Below the pieces are notes generated by a model. The model was not told where the DNA came from. It saw only the letters and a list, made by a program, of their open reading frames with translations, and made no database searches. A stretch of 64,000 nucleotides of DNA from Candidatus Syntrophopropionicum ammoniitolerans (GTDB lineage: Bacteria; Bacillota; Desulfotomaculia; Desulfotomaculales; Pelotomaculaceae). Numbering within the stretch: position 1 is the stretch's first letter; each line of letters opens with the position of its first letter. The translations under genes were made by a program, and so were the position numbers. Below are positions 6,916 to 14,979 of the stretch, piece by piece. The stretch is taken from NCBI GenBank assembly GCA_013201395.1, contig JABMJD010000008.1, positions 1 to 64,000 of the forward strand, written 5' to 3'.

Positions 6916-7043
6916 CTGCTTACCAAGGTTGTGAAAAAACTGCTTACCATCTGGAGAAAATTCTGCTTACCGTACTGGGTCAAAAACTGCTTACCACGCC
7001 GATAAAAAAATCCTTACCGAAAATTGTGAAAAAAGTGCTTGAC
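6916..7043 (+). repeat. Phased CTGCTTACC direct-repeat array
   Basis: CTGCTTACC occurs at 6916, 6940, 6963 and 6987, with a TCCTTACC form at 7011 and a degenerate GTGCTTGAC at 7035: a spacing of 23-25 bp throughout. The bases between the copies are A/G-rich and only loosely conserved. The short plus-strand ORF 6775-7005 merely reads through it. The region 6752-7200 has no other supported gene. The even spacing suggests an array of protein binding sites. Confidence 0.6.
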
Positions 7044-7200
7044 TTTTACAAATAAGGCATGGAACTGTGGAATGTTTTTCTATGGCGCTTATTGTCTAGA
7101 GTAAAAAAGCATTGTTTGTACCTTGTACCTAACCGGAACAATACCAATTCAAGTTCAAGAACCGTCCCCGGCTTGAATTAAAAATATTTTGTCGGGGATG

Positions 7201-7227
7201 TAAAGAATTTGGCGTTTTAACCGATAG
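7201..7227 (+). promoter_or_regulatory. Sigma-28 (SigD/FliA) promoter upstream of fliD
   Basis: TAAAGAAT at 7201 and ACCGATAG at 7220, with exactly 15 bp between TAAA and the -10 element, match the sigma-28 consensus (TAAA, N15, GCCGATAA) closely. Transcription would start near 7235, just ahead of fliD. The sigma factor itself is encoded at the end of the same cluster (28084-28830). Confidence 0.75.
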
Positions 7228-7262
7228 GTAGATTAGGAGCTAAAAGGAAAGGGTGGTAGCAA

Positions 7263-8780
7263 GTGTCTCCAATTAACCGGGTGTTTGGTTTGTCCGGCTC
7301 CGGCCTGGATGTTGATAAGCTCGTTGCCGATATGATGAAAGTTCAGCGTATGAAGCAAGATACCATTAAGCAGAATAAGCAAATTGCTCAATGGCAGGAA
7401 GAAAGCTACCGGGATTTGAACAACTCCCTGCGGTCTTTGCGGGACAGCGCTTTTACGATGAAACTGCAGGGCACTTTTCTGGCCCGGAAGGTGACCTCTT
7501 CTAATGAGAGGATCGTGCAGGTGACGGCAAACTCTTTGGCTGTAACCGGCTCCCACACCCTGAAGGTAACCCAATTGGCCGCCAATGCCCGCCTGAACAG
7601 CACTTCTGCAGTGGAGTTTGACGGCAGCAAAACTACCTTAGCGGAGCAATTGGGCCTGGAGGAGGGTATTGTTACCTTTTCCATCAATGGGAGCAAGGAG
7701 ATTACCATCAATACCAGTGAGGATAGCATTGACACCCTGGCCAGTATGATAAACGGGGCCACAATGGCAGACGGCACCAGAGCCGGGGTTAGCGCCTCTT
7801 TTGACAGGGTCTTAAGCCGGATGTTTATTTCCTCTACTGCTACCGGCGCCCAGGCAGAGGTGAATATTACAGCAGGGGAAGGACAGGAAGGCTCAGAACT
7901 TCTAGCTAATTTGTTTTCGGCACTAAGGTTGAATTCCCTCGAACCAGACACTCCTCTGCATGCACATGGCCGGGATGCTGAAATTGTTTACGATGGTTTG
8001 CACCTGAACCAATCCTGTAACCAGTTTACTATCTCCGGGGTCAGTTATACCTTGACGGGTACATCAGATACGGAGGTAGTAAATATCAGCCTGACTAACG
8101 ACACCGATGCTGTCTTTGACGCCATTAAATCCTTTGTGGAGCTTTACAACACTACTATTGAACAGATCAACACAAAGCTTGGCGAGGTGAAAAACAGGGA
8201 TTACTTGCCCCTCACCGATGATCAGCGGGAGGAGCTCAGTGAGAAACAGCAGGAAAAATGGGAAGATAAAGCCAGGATCGGCCTGTTGCGCAATGACAGT
8301 ATTTTAGATGGTGTGATTAATGATATGCGCCGGACCTTGTCTTCCCTTGTTGAGGGTACTGATGCCACTTGTAGAAGCCTGGCCGACATAGGTATCACGA
8401 CGGGTGCCTGGTATGAAAGAGGCAAGTTGTATATTAATGAAGATCAGCTTAAAGAGGCTCTGACCGCCAATCCCCAGGGTGTGATGGATCTCTTTACAAG
8501 GACATCAGAGGTCAACAGTGAAAAAGGTTTGGCGACCAGGATCTACGATAATTTAACGACCAGAATTAGCCAGATTATAGATAAGGCAGGCAGTAATGAC
8601 AGCGTTCTAGGTAAAAGGATTGCTGACTACGACAAACAAATAGTCCTTTGGGATAACAAATTGCAAGATATGGAGCAACGTTACTATAAACAGTATGCGG
8701 CTCTGGAGACTGCCCTGGCTAGAATGAACCAGCAAAGTCTATCTTTAATGTCGCTGTTTGGCCAGGGTAATTGGGGTTAA
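7263..8780 (+). CDS. fliD: Flagellar filament capping protein FliD (HAP2)
   Basis: A 505-residue protein. The N-terminal FliD_N domain reads FGLSGSGLDVDKLVADMM, then a coiled stretch ending QWQEESYRDLN, typical of the cap protein. The C-terminal FliD_C domain (about 230-490) ends in a helical AALETALARMNQQ segment. FliD forms the oligomeric cap that folds exported flagellin at the filament tip. GTG start at 7263 after AAAGGGTGG. First gene behind the sigma-28 promoter and followed closely by fliS. Confidence 0.95.
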   Translation: MSPINRVFGLSGSGLDVDKLVADMMKVQRMKQDTIKQNKQIAQWQEESYRDLNNSLRSLRDSAFTMKLQGTFLARKVTSSNERIVQVTANSLAVTGSHTLKVTQLAANARLNSTSAVEFDGSKTTLAEQLGLEEGIVTFSINGSKEITINTSEDSIDTLASMINGATMADGTRAGVSASFDRVLSRMFISSTATGAQAEVNITAGEGQEGSELLANLFSALRLNSLEPDTPLHAHGRDAEIVYDGLHLNQSCNQFTISGVSYTLTGTSDTEVVNISLTNDTDAVFDAIKSFVELYNTTIEQINTKLGEVKNRDYLPLTDDQREELSEKQQEKWEDKARIGLLRNDSILDGVINDMRRTLSSLVEGTDATCRSLADIGITTGAWYERGKLYINEDQLKEALTANPQGVMDLFTRTSEVNSEKGLATRIYDNLTTRISQIIDKAGSNDSVLGKRIADYDKQIVLWDNKLQDMEQRYYKQYAALETALARMNQQSLSLMSLFGQGNWG

Positions 8781-8793
8781 GGGGGGTGGGTAC

Positions 8794-9186
8794 ATGTTAA
8801 ATGCCAATCCATACCAACAGTATCAACAAAATGCAATCAAAGGTGCCAGCAGGGGTGATTTGACCCTGATGCTTTATAATGGCGCCATCAGGTTTATCAG
8901 ACAAGCAATAAGACATACCAGGGAAAAAAATATTCCAGAATCTCATAATGCCGTTGTTCGAGCACAGGAGATCATCAGCCATCTAAGCAACACACTGAAT
9001 ATGGAGTATAGGCTGTCGTCCAACCTGGCATCTATATATGAATACATTAACAGGCGCCTTATGGAAGGAAACATAAAAAAAGAGGTAATGTTCCTGGCTG
9101 AGGCTTTGGACCTGGTTGAGGAATTGCGAAATACCTGGCAAAGGGCACTCAAGCAGGCCAGAGCGGATGTGGTTGCCGAGCGATGA
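8794..9186 (+). CDS. fliS: Flagellin export chaperone FliS
   Basis: About 130 residues starting MLNANPYQQYQQNAIKGASR, followed by LTLMLYNGAIRFIRQA, the classic FliS N-terminus and first helices. FliS binds the flagellin C-terminus in the cytosol and prevents premature polymerisation. ATG 8794 is chosen because AAGGGGGGTGGGT lies just before it; the ORF track start at 8758 overlaps fliD. The stop overlaps the next start (ATGA). Confidence 0.95.
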   Translation: MLNANPYQQYQQNAIKGASRGDLTLMLYNGAIRFIRQAIRHTREKNIPESHNAVVRAQEIISHLSNTLNMEYRLSSNLASIYEYINRRLMEGNIKKEVMFLAEALDLVEELRNTWQRALKQARADVVAER

Positions 9187-9674
9187 GCGGCATGAGCCTA
9201 CCAGGCAATTTGCTGGGGGAAGCCACTGACTTGATGGTTAAAAAAAAATGCCTGGTGATGGAGATTTTGCAGTTGACAGAGGCGCAGGCCAAATTATTAA
9301 AACCGGGGCAGGCTGAGGAGCTTTTGCGGCTAATTGAGCAAAGGCAGAGGTATATAGAAGGCATTACTATTATTGATCAGGATTTACAGCGGGTGGAGGA
9401 TGGCCTTTTAAAATTGTCGGGGCTGTCTTCCTCGTGTGCGGGCAGTACAGCCCTCAACGAGGGTTGGCAGCAGGTTTTGGATCTGCGCAAGAGAATCCGG
9501 GTGCTTTGGGATAAGGTTAATAATAGGGATCAGCTAAATAGGCAAATTATTGTGCAAGAATTAGTAGCGCTAAAGAGAACCTTGCAGGGTCTACGTACCA
9601 GGAGAGGAACCATGCAAGCCTACCGGGGTACTGCACCACAGCGAGGTGGGTATTTTATAGATCACAAAAAATAG
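9183..9674 (+). CDS. Flagellar chaperone-like protein (FliT/FlgN-type position)
   Basis: A 163-residue helical protein directly after fliS with an ATGA overlap, the usual location of FliT in Firmicutes. The sequence is a series of amphipathic helices (MVKKKCLVMEILQLTEAQ, then EELLRLIEQRQRYIEGI) like the FliT/FlgN chaperones for cap and hook-associated proteins. Sequence similarity inside this group is weak, so the assignment rests mainly on position, size and helical nature. Confidence 0.6.
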   Translation: MSGMSLPGNLLGEATDLMVKKKCLVMEILQLTEAQAKLLKPGQAEELLRLIEQRQRYIEGITIIDQDLQRVEDGLLKLSGLSSSCAGSTALNEGWQQVLDLRKRIRVLWDKVNNRDQLNRQIIVQELVALKRTLQGLRTRRGTMQAYRGTAPQRGGYFIDHKK

Positions 9675-9692
9675 TTCCGGTGGTGAGTGTCA

Positions 9693-10067
9693 ATGAAAGT
9701 GGCGGGGATTAATCAAGGCAGCGTGTTATTTCTAGATAAGGAGGTTAAACAGAAGTCTATGCCTGTGGGGCAGGAAGCATGCCGGACAGGCGCAAAGGTC
9801 CAACCCCGGGAACAAAGAGATGGGCACAACGAAATAGCTTTTCCCCCCCAGGTTTTGCATGAGGCGGTTGATAAGGCTAATCATATCCTGGAGGTGTATG
9901 GTACGGAGTTGCATTTCAGCCTCCATGAAGCCAGCGGGGAAATGATCGTCAGGGTGATCAATACAAAAGATGAATCTGTAATCCGGGAAATCCCCCCGGA
10001 GCGGGTTTTGGATTTTGTAGCAGATGTTAAGGAAATGCTGGGGTTTATTATTGATAAGTTAATTTAA
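9693..10067 (+). CDS. flaG: FlaG family protein
   Basis: A 124-residue protein with the FlaG core in its C-terminal half: ELHFSLHEASGEMIVRVINT, then ESVIREIPPERVLDFVADV. FlaG proteins influence filament length and are encoded near fliD/fliS; the mechanism is unclear. The first 55 residues are poorly conserved linker. ATG 9693 follows GGTGGTGAG; the GTG at 9687 is less well spaced. The following 350 bp to flgB contain a weak hairpin (GCAGG...CCTGC near 10144) but no clear terminator or promoter. Confidence 0.85.
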   Translation: MKVAGINQGSVLFLDKEVKQKSMPVGQEACRTGAKVQPREQRDGHNEIAFPPQVLHEAVDKANHILEVYGTELHFSLHEASGEMIVRVINTKDESVIREIPPERVLDFVADVKEMLGFIIDKLI

Positions 10068-10417
10068 ATCTGTCTGGCTAGAAAATATATAACAGGCTGT
10101 TATGGGGTTGGCGGGTCTAGTTTTCTTAAAAAAGGTCGATCTTTGCAGGAAAAATTATTTCCCTGCCGAATATTGCAAATTGTTTGGTGTAATCTTTTCC
10201 ATGGAAAAGTTACCCCCGAAGAAAAAAATAAATTAACGAATATTGGATAGTTGTATGGTGTTGGGTTGGGGCCCTGTAAAATAGTTGAATTCGTCCAGTC
10301 CTATAAGGGTGGATTGTGCATGTAGGGTTGGGTAAACATGAAGCCGACTTCACTATTAGTTTGGTTTTTTTATTTAGGTGGTTCAAATCTCCTACTGAGA
10401 AGGGGGATGCAGGTAAA

Positions 10418-10825
10418 TTGGAGTTGTTTTTAAACCCAATAATGGTTTCTTTGCAAAAAGGTTTGGATGCAGGCGCCTTAAGACAGAGGACAATAGCCAA
10501 TAACATTGCTAACGTAAACACACCCGGCTTTAAAAAATCCACTGTTGCATTTGAGAGCTTGCTAAAAAAGGCCTGGGGTGCTGAAGCCACAAATCTCAAG
10601 GCCACACATCCCAGGCACCTCTGTAGGGCTGTGCAGTTAAAGGAAGTGCAACCAAGGTTACACAGGGATGGGTCAACTTTTATGCGCACCGATGGCAATA
10701 ATGTTGACATTGATGAAGAAATGACCAACCTGGCAGCCAACGGAATTCAATATCAGTTGCTGGGTAGAGAATTGAGCGAGCGCTTTTCACTTCTACGATG
10801 TGTCATTACGGGGGGGAAGGGGTAA
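10418..10825 (+). CDS. flgB: Flagellar basal-body rod protein FlgB
   Basis: About 135 residues. The rod-protein signature TIANNIANVNTPGFKKS is near the N-terminus, with the FlgB C-terminus LSERFSLLRCVITGGKG. FlgB forms the proximal rod. TTG 10418 is chosen because AGGGGG lies about 11 nt upstream and it gives a normal N-terminus; the ORF track start at 10316 adds an unlikely 34-residue extension. First gene of the large basal-body operon. Confidence 0.93.
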   Translation: MELFLNPIMVSLQKGLDAGALRQRTIANNIANVNTPGFKKSTVAFESLLKKAWGAEATNLKATHPRHLCRAVQLKEVQPRLHRDGSTFMRTDGNNVDIDEEMTNLAANGIQYQLLGRELSERFSLLRCVITGGKG

Positions 10826-11266
10826 TTGAGTATATTTAGTTCTTTTTCGATAAGCGCTTCGGGGCTTACAGCGGAAAAGCTGCGCCTGGACCTCATTGCC
10901 AACAATATTGCCAATATGAACACTGCAGGCCGGCTTAACGATCCTGCCAACCCGCCCTACTGCCGCAAGATCCCTGTATTTGAGCAAATATTAGAAAGGG
11001 CTTGTGCGGGTGGTTCCCCTCGAGCAAATTATAGGGGTGTTGGTGTACGGGTAGCGCAGATTTTTGAAGATCCCCGCGCACCCAGGCTAGCCTACGAACC
11101 ATCTGATCCTTTGGCGGATGACCAAGGTTATGTGGCTTACCCAAACATAAATATGGTCAATGAAATGGTCAATATGATCTCCGCCACCAGGTCTTACGAA
11201 GCAAATGTGACAGCTCTAAATGCTGCCAAGGATATAGCCCTAAAGGCTCTGGAAATTGGGCGTTAG
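10826..11266 (+). CDS. flgC: Flagellar basal-body rod protein FlgC
   Basis: A 146-residue rod protein: ISASGLTAEKLRLDLIANNIANMNTAG at the N-terminus and EMVNMISATRSYEANVTALNAAKDIALKALEI at the C-terminus, both diagnostic of FlgC. TTG start immediately after the flgB stop codon, with GGGGGAAGGGG as ribosome binding site inside the end of flgB, so translation is probably coupled. Confidence 0.96.
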   Translation: MSIFSSFSISASGLTAEKLRLDLIANNIANMNTAGRLNDPANPPYCRKIPVFEQILERACAGGSPRANYRGVGVRVAQIFEDPRAPRLAYEPSDPLADDQGYVAYPNINMVNEMVNMISATRSYEANVTALNAAKDIALKALEIGR

Positions 11267-11281
11267 TTAAGGGGGGTTAGT

Positions 11282-11581
11282 ATGCAGGTTTTACCTATTG
11301 AGTTACTGCCGCCTCAACTGCTGCAACCGGCTAATGCCGGTGTTAAGCAAGAAGATGGGGTGAATTCCTTTGCAATGATTTTGGATGATGCCTTAAAGCA
11401 ACTTAATAATACCCAGATTAAGGCGGATCAGTTGACTGTGGACTTGCTTACCGGTCAGACTGAGGATGTTCATCAGGTTATTATAGCTATGACAGAAGCC
11501 AAATTGGCGATGCAGCTAGCGGTTGAAGTGAGGAATAAGATGGTTGAAGCATACCAAGAAGTCTCCCGTATGCAGGTTTAA
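11282..11581 (+). CDS. fliE: Hook-basal body complex protein FliE
   Basis: A 99-residue protein with the FliE pattern: NSFAMILDDALKQLNNTQIKAD, then TGQTEDVHQVIIAMTEAKLAMQLAVEVRNKMVEAYQEVSRMQ. FliE joins the MS ring and export gate to the rod. Position between flgC and fliF is the standard one. Confidence 0.96.
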   Translation: MQVLPIELLPPQLLQPANAGVKQEDGVNSFAMILDDALKQLNNTQIKADQLTVDLLTGQTEDVHQVIIAMTEAKLAMQLAVEVRNKMVEAYQEVSRMQV

Positions 11582-11611
11582 AATGCCTTATCATGGTTTG
11601 GGGTGGTCTAA

Positions 11612-13144
11612 TTGACTCCGGCTAACTTACTTGCCAGGTTAAGGGAAAGATGGGAGTCTTTAAACCAAAGTCGGAAAGTTGTTTCTGTTTTAGTTGTCTT
11701 GGGGGTTGTAATTAGTGTTGTTTGCCTGGGGCGAATAGCAATGCAGCCTGCCTATGCTCCGCTATTTACAGGGCTGGAATCCAAAGAGGCGGGAATGATT
11801 GCAGAAAATTTAAAAACCATGAAGGTTCCCTACCAGATAACAGATCAGGGCAAAACTATAATGGTACCGGAACGACAGGTTTATGAGGTGCGGAACCAAT
11901 TGGCCGGTAGCGGTGCCCTGAGCAGCAGCATAATTGGTTTTGAACTCTTTGATCAGAGTAAGTTTGGTCAAACAGATTTTGAACAGCAGGTGGGTTACCA
12001 GCGTGCCCTACAGGGTGAATTGAGTAGGACGGTGGTTCAGCTGGATGGTGTGGAACAGGCCTGGGTACACCTGGTATTGCCTGAAAAAAGTGTTTTTCTC
12101 AGTGAGCAGGGTACGCCTTCGGCGTCAGTAGCCTTAAAGCTTGAGTCCGGAGCGCTCCTAAAACCGGAACAGATCCAGGGTATTTGTGATCTTTTTGTGG
12201 GTAGCGTGGCGGGACTCGAGCCCGATAACGTCCACATTATAGACACTGAAGGCAATATATTAAGTGATAACTTAGAGCCAAGTGACCCGGGAGCCGTCAT
12301 CACGAGGATGGCTCTTGAACAAATGGCTGCCAAAAGGGAATATGAAAAAGAACTGGAAAAAAGAGTGCAGCAAATGCTGGCCCAGATTATCGGGCTGAAT
12401 AATGCCGTGGCTATGGTAACAGCAGATCTGGATTTTGATCAAAAACATACCAACAGTTCCATTGCTTCCAACCCGGATGAATTGAAAGTAAGTGAATATA
12501 GTGTTGCTGAAAGTGGCACGGGTACCGATGGTGGTGGGGTAGTGGGCACGGATTCTAACGTGACAACAACCCCCTTTGTTCGGGACCCGGGTTCTTCAAG
12601 TTATACCAAAGAGGAACATACAGTCAACTATCAGGTTAGCACACTGGAGGAATCAGTGGTAAATGCCCCCGGTAGTGTCAAGCGTTTATCTGCTTCTGTG
12701 GTCATAAATGAAACGGCTGTTCCATTGGGCGTGCATGATATCCAGACAGTTGTGGGGGCCGCTATTGGTTACAATCAAGACAGAGGGGATCAAATCCATG
12801 TAACTAGTATGGCCTTTGAGGATTCCTATCTTAAAAAGGTTGAAGCCGAAATGGCCATGCTTGATGAGCTGGCACAAAAAGAACTGTGGTATAAATATGC
12901 CCTTGCAGGGGGGGCCCTATTGTTTGTCCTCCTGGCCACACTTACGGCATTACTGCTGTGGAGGCGTAGGGGTGTTGGTTTAGATGTTGGTGAGGAGCTT
13001 GTGGGAGTATTTCCTATTGAGGATATAGAGGAACGTGAACCGGAACAAATAGTCAAAAAGGATAAACAGCAACAAATTATAGATATGTATCAGAAATCAC
13101 CTGATAAAATAGCAGAAATTATAAAGGTGTGGATGAAGGAATAG
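11612..13144 (+). CDS. fliF: Flagellar MS-ring protein FliF
   Basis: A 510-residue membrane protein. The first transmembrane segment (about 25-43, VVSVLVVLGVVISVVCLGR) is followed by the periplasmic ring-building YscJ-like domain (APLFTGLESKEAGMIAENL, ALQGELSRTV). The second transmembrane helix lies near residue 430 (YALAGGALLFVLLATLTALLLW), and a short cytosolic tail binds FliG (DKIAEIIKVWMKE). TTG start behind TTTGGGGTGG. Confidence 0.96.
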   Translation: MTPANLLARLRERWESLNQSRKVVSVLVVLGVVISVVCLGRIAMQPAYAPLFTGLESKEAGMIAENLKTMKVPYQITDQGKTIMVPERQVYEVRNQLAGSGALSSSIIGFELFDQSKFGQTDFEQQVGYQRALQGELSRTVVQLDGVEQAWVHLVLPEKSVFLSEQGTPSASVALKLESGALLKPEQIQGICDLFVGSVAGLEPDNVHIIDTEGNILSDNLEPSDPGAVITRMALEQMAAKREYEKELEKRVQQMLAQIIGLNNAVAMVTADLDFDQKHTNSSIASNPDELKVSEYSVAESGTGTDGGGVVGTDSNVTTTPFVRDPGSSSYTKEEHTVNYQVSTLEESVVNAPGSVKRLSASVVINETAVPLGVHDIQTVVGAAIGYNQDRGDQIHVTSMAFEDSYLKKVEAEMAMLDELAQKELWYKYALAGGALLFVLLATLTALLLWRRRGVGLDVGEELVGVFPIEDIEEREPEQIVKKDKQQQIIDMYQKSPDKIAEIIKVWMKE

Positions 13145-13154
13145 GGGGATGGCC

Positions 13155-14168
13155 ATGCAGTTGCCTGCGAAACTCAAAGGTATCAAAAAAGCTGCCATTT
13201 TGTTGATAGCCCTTGGTTCAGAACTGTCATCCCAGGTATTGAAAAGGGAGTTTACTGAAGTAGAAATTGAGCAGCTAACTATGGAGATATCCAAATTGAA
13301 CCATGTACCTGCTGAGACAACGATTGCTGTTCTTGACGAGTTCATAGAGCTGCAGCAGGCCAGGGAATACCTCCTGCATGGTGGGATCAGCTACGCCAGG
13401 GAACTGCTGGAAAAGGCTGTCGGCAGCCAAAGGGCTCTAGAAATATTGGATAAGCTTACCGGCAATGTTGAGTCCATTCCCTTTAGTATACTTCGGGATA
13501 CGGATCCCAAACAGCTATTAAATTTCATTAGGGATGAACATCCCCAAACTATCGCCCTGATCCTTGCTCACCTTTCGTCACAGCAGGCGGCAGCCATTCT
13601 AGAAGACTTGCCCCCGGAATTGCAGAGTGAAATATCCAGGCGAATTGCCGGCATTGACCGTTTAGCACCGGACATTGTCCAGAGGGTAGAGTCGGTGTTG
13701 GAAAGCAAACTGTTATCGGTAGGCCAGCAGGGAAGGATGGCAGTAGGTGGCGTGCAATCACTTGTGAATATTTTGAACAAGGTGGGCAGGGGTGCTGAGA
13801 AGGTGATTCTGGAAGGATTGGAGGAGGGGGATCCGGTTCTTGCCGAAAAGGTAAAGATGCGCCTGTTTATTTTTGAGGACATCAGGATCCTTTCTGATAA
13901 TGATATCCAGCGGGTGCTTAGAGAGGTTGAAACTAGGGATCTGGCCCTGGCTATGCGCGGTGCCAATGAGGAGGTGCATGGCCGGATTTATAAAAATATG
14001 TCTAGGCGTGCAGCAGATATGCTGCGAGAGGAAATAGAGATAATGGGACCGGTACGTCTCAGAGATGTGGAGCAGGCACAGCAAAAAACTGTGACAGTCA
14101 TTCGTAAACTAGATGAAGCGGGGGAAATCATTATATCCCGGGGTGGCGATGAAGATGTCATCATATAA
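13155..14168 (+). CDS. fliG: Flagellar motor switch protein FliG
   Basis: A 337-residue protein. The N-terminal FliF-binding domain begins LKGIKKAAILLIALGSELSSQVLK, the middle domain contains EHPQTIALILAHL, and the C-terminal torque domain contains the charged helix LSDNDIQRVLREVETRDLALAMRG. FliG transmits torque and switches rotation. ATG 13155 is 6 nt after TAGGGGG, better placed than ATG 13149. The gene starts 10 bp after the fliF stop. Confidence 0.96.
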   Translation: MQLPAKLKGIKKAAILLIALGSELSSQVLKREFTEVEIEQLTMEISKLNHVPAETTIAVLDEFIELQQAREYLLHGGISYARELLEKAVGSQRALEILDKLTGNVESIPFSILRDTDPKQLLNFIRDEHPQTIALILAHLSSQQAAAILEDLPPELQSEISRRIAGIDRLAPDIVQRVESVLESKLLSVGQQGRMAVGGVQSLVNILNKVGRGAEKVILEGLEEGDPVLAEKVKMRLFIFEDIRILSDNDIQRVLREVETRDLALAMRGANEEVHGRIYKNMSRRAADMLREEIEIMGPVRLRDVEQAQQKTVTVIRKLDEAGEIIISRGGDEDVII

Positions 14169-14964
14169 GATTATCAAGGCTGCCCAGGTGCAGGAAAACC
14201 CTTTTCAGGTCCTGCCCCTGAGTAACCATAAAACCCTGGAATTGCAGGAATACATAAAATGTGCGGATGACAGCACCGCCGAAGCTACACCTGATCAAGC
14301 CAGCGAGGATCAGTTGCAGGCTGAGGAAATTGTGAACCTGGCCCACACCAGGGCAGATGAAATTATTAAAATGGCTCGCCATAAAGAGCAGGAAATAATC
14401 GACAAGGCTCAGTCCCGGGGAGAACAAATTAAGCAAGAGGCCTATCAAAACGCTTTTGACAAGGGCCACAAAAAAGGCAGTGAGGCCGGCTACCAGGATG
14501 GCCTGGCCCAAGCAAATGAAGAGGCCATAGCCATCCGGCTGCAAGCCGAGGAAGTATTGGCTCAGGCTGAAAAAATTCGCCGGCAGACACTGGAAACAAT
14601 GGAGCAGGAAATTGTTGAGCTGGCCCGGGAAATAGCGGAAAAACTGGTATCCCAACAGTTGGCTTTGGCTCCTGAAATGGTGATACAGATAGCAGAAGAG
14701 TCGTTACGTCTTGTGGCCGATCGCCTCCAGGTTGTTTTATATATCAATCCCCAGGAGATGGAATTGGTTGAGTCCAGGCGTGACCATTTGGCGTCCCTTC
14801 TGCCGGAGCGGGCCCAGTTGCAGTGCATTGCCGATGGGGAAATACAGCCGGGTGGATGCTGGGTGGAAACTGAACAGGGACGGGTAGATGCCACCATGAA
14901 AACCCGCTGGGATGAGTTGGTTCGGGCCCTTTATGGCCCTGGATCTGATATAAAGACGACTTAA
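14155..14964 (+). CDS. fliH: Flagellar export ATPase regulator FliH
   Basis: A 269-residue protein with a long central coiled coil rich in Glu/Ala/Gln (AEEIVNLAHTRADEIIKMAR onwards), a GHKKGSEAGYQDGLAQA segment as in FliH/YscL, and a C-terminal V-ATPase E-like domain. FliH holds the FliI ATPase at the export gate. ATG 14155 (MSSYKIIKAAQV) is chosen because GGGGTGG lies about 7 nt upstream; it overlaps the end of fliG by 14 bp. The ORF track start at 14113 is unlikely. Confidence 0.93.
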   Translation: MSSYKIIKAAQVQENPFQVLPLSNHKTLELQEYIKCADDSTAEATPDQASEDQLQAEEIVNLAHTRADEIIKMARHKEQEIIDKAQSRGEQIKQEAYQNAFDKGHKKGSEAGYQDGLAQANEEAIAIRLQAEEVLAQAEKIRRQTLETMEQEIVELAREIAEKLVSQQLALAPEMVIQIAEESLRLVADRLQVVLYINPQEMELVESRRDHLASLLPERAQLQCIADGEIQPGGCWVETEQGRVDATMKTRWDELVRALYGPGSDIKTT

Positions 14965-14979
14965 ATATATTCAGGATGG

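Noticed and set aside
6775-7005. 76-codon ORF with LLTK/LLTI/FCLPY repeats
   Set aside because: It only translates the CTGCTTACC array and has no ribosome binding site.
10068-10417. Sigma-28 promoter in front of flgB
   Set aside because: Pieces such as CTGCCGAATAT and TAAACATGAAGCCGA were seen, but none has both boxes at the right spacing.
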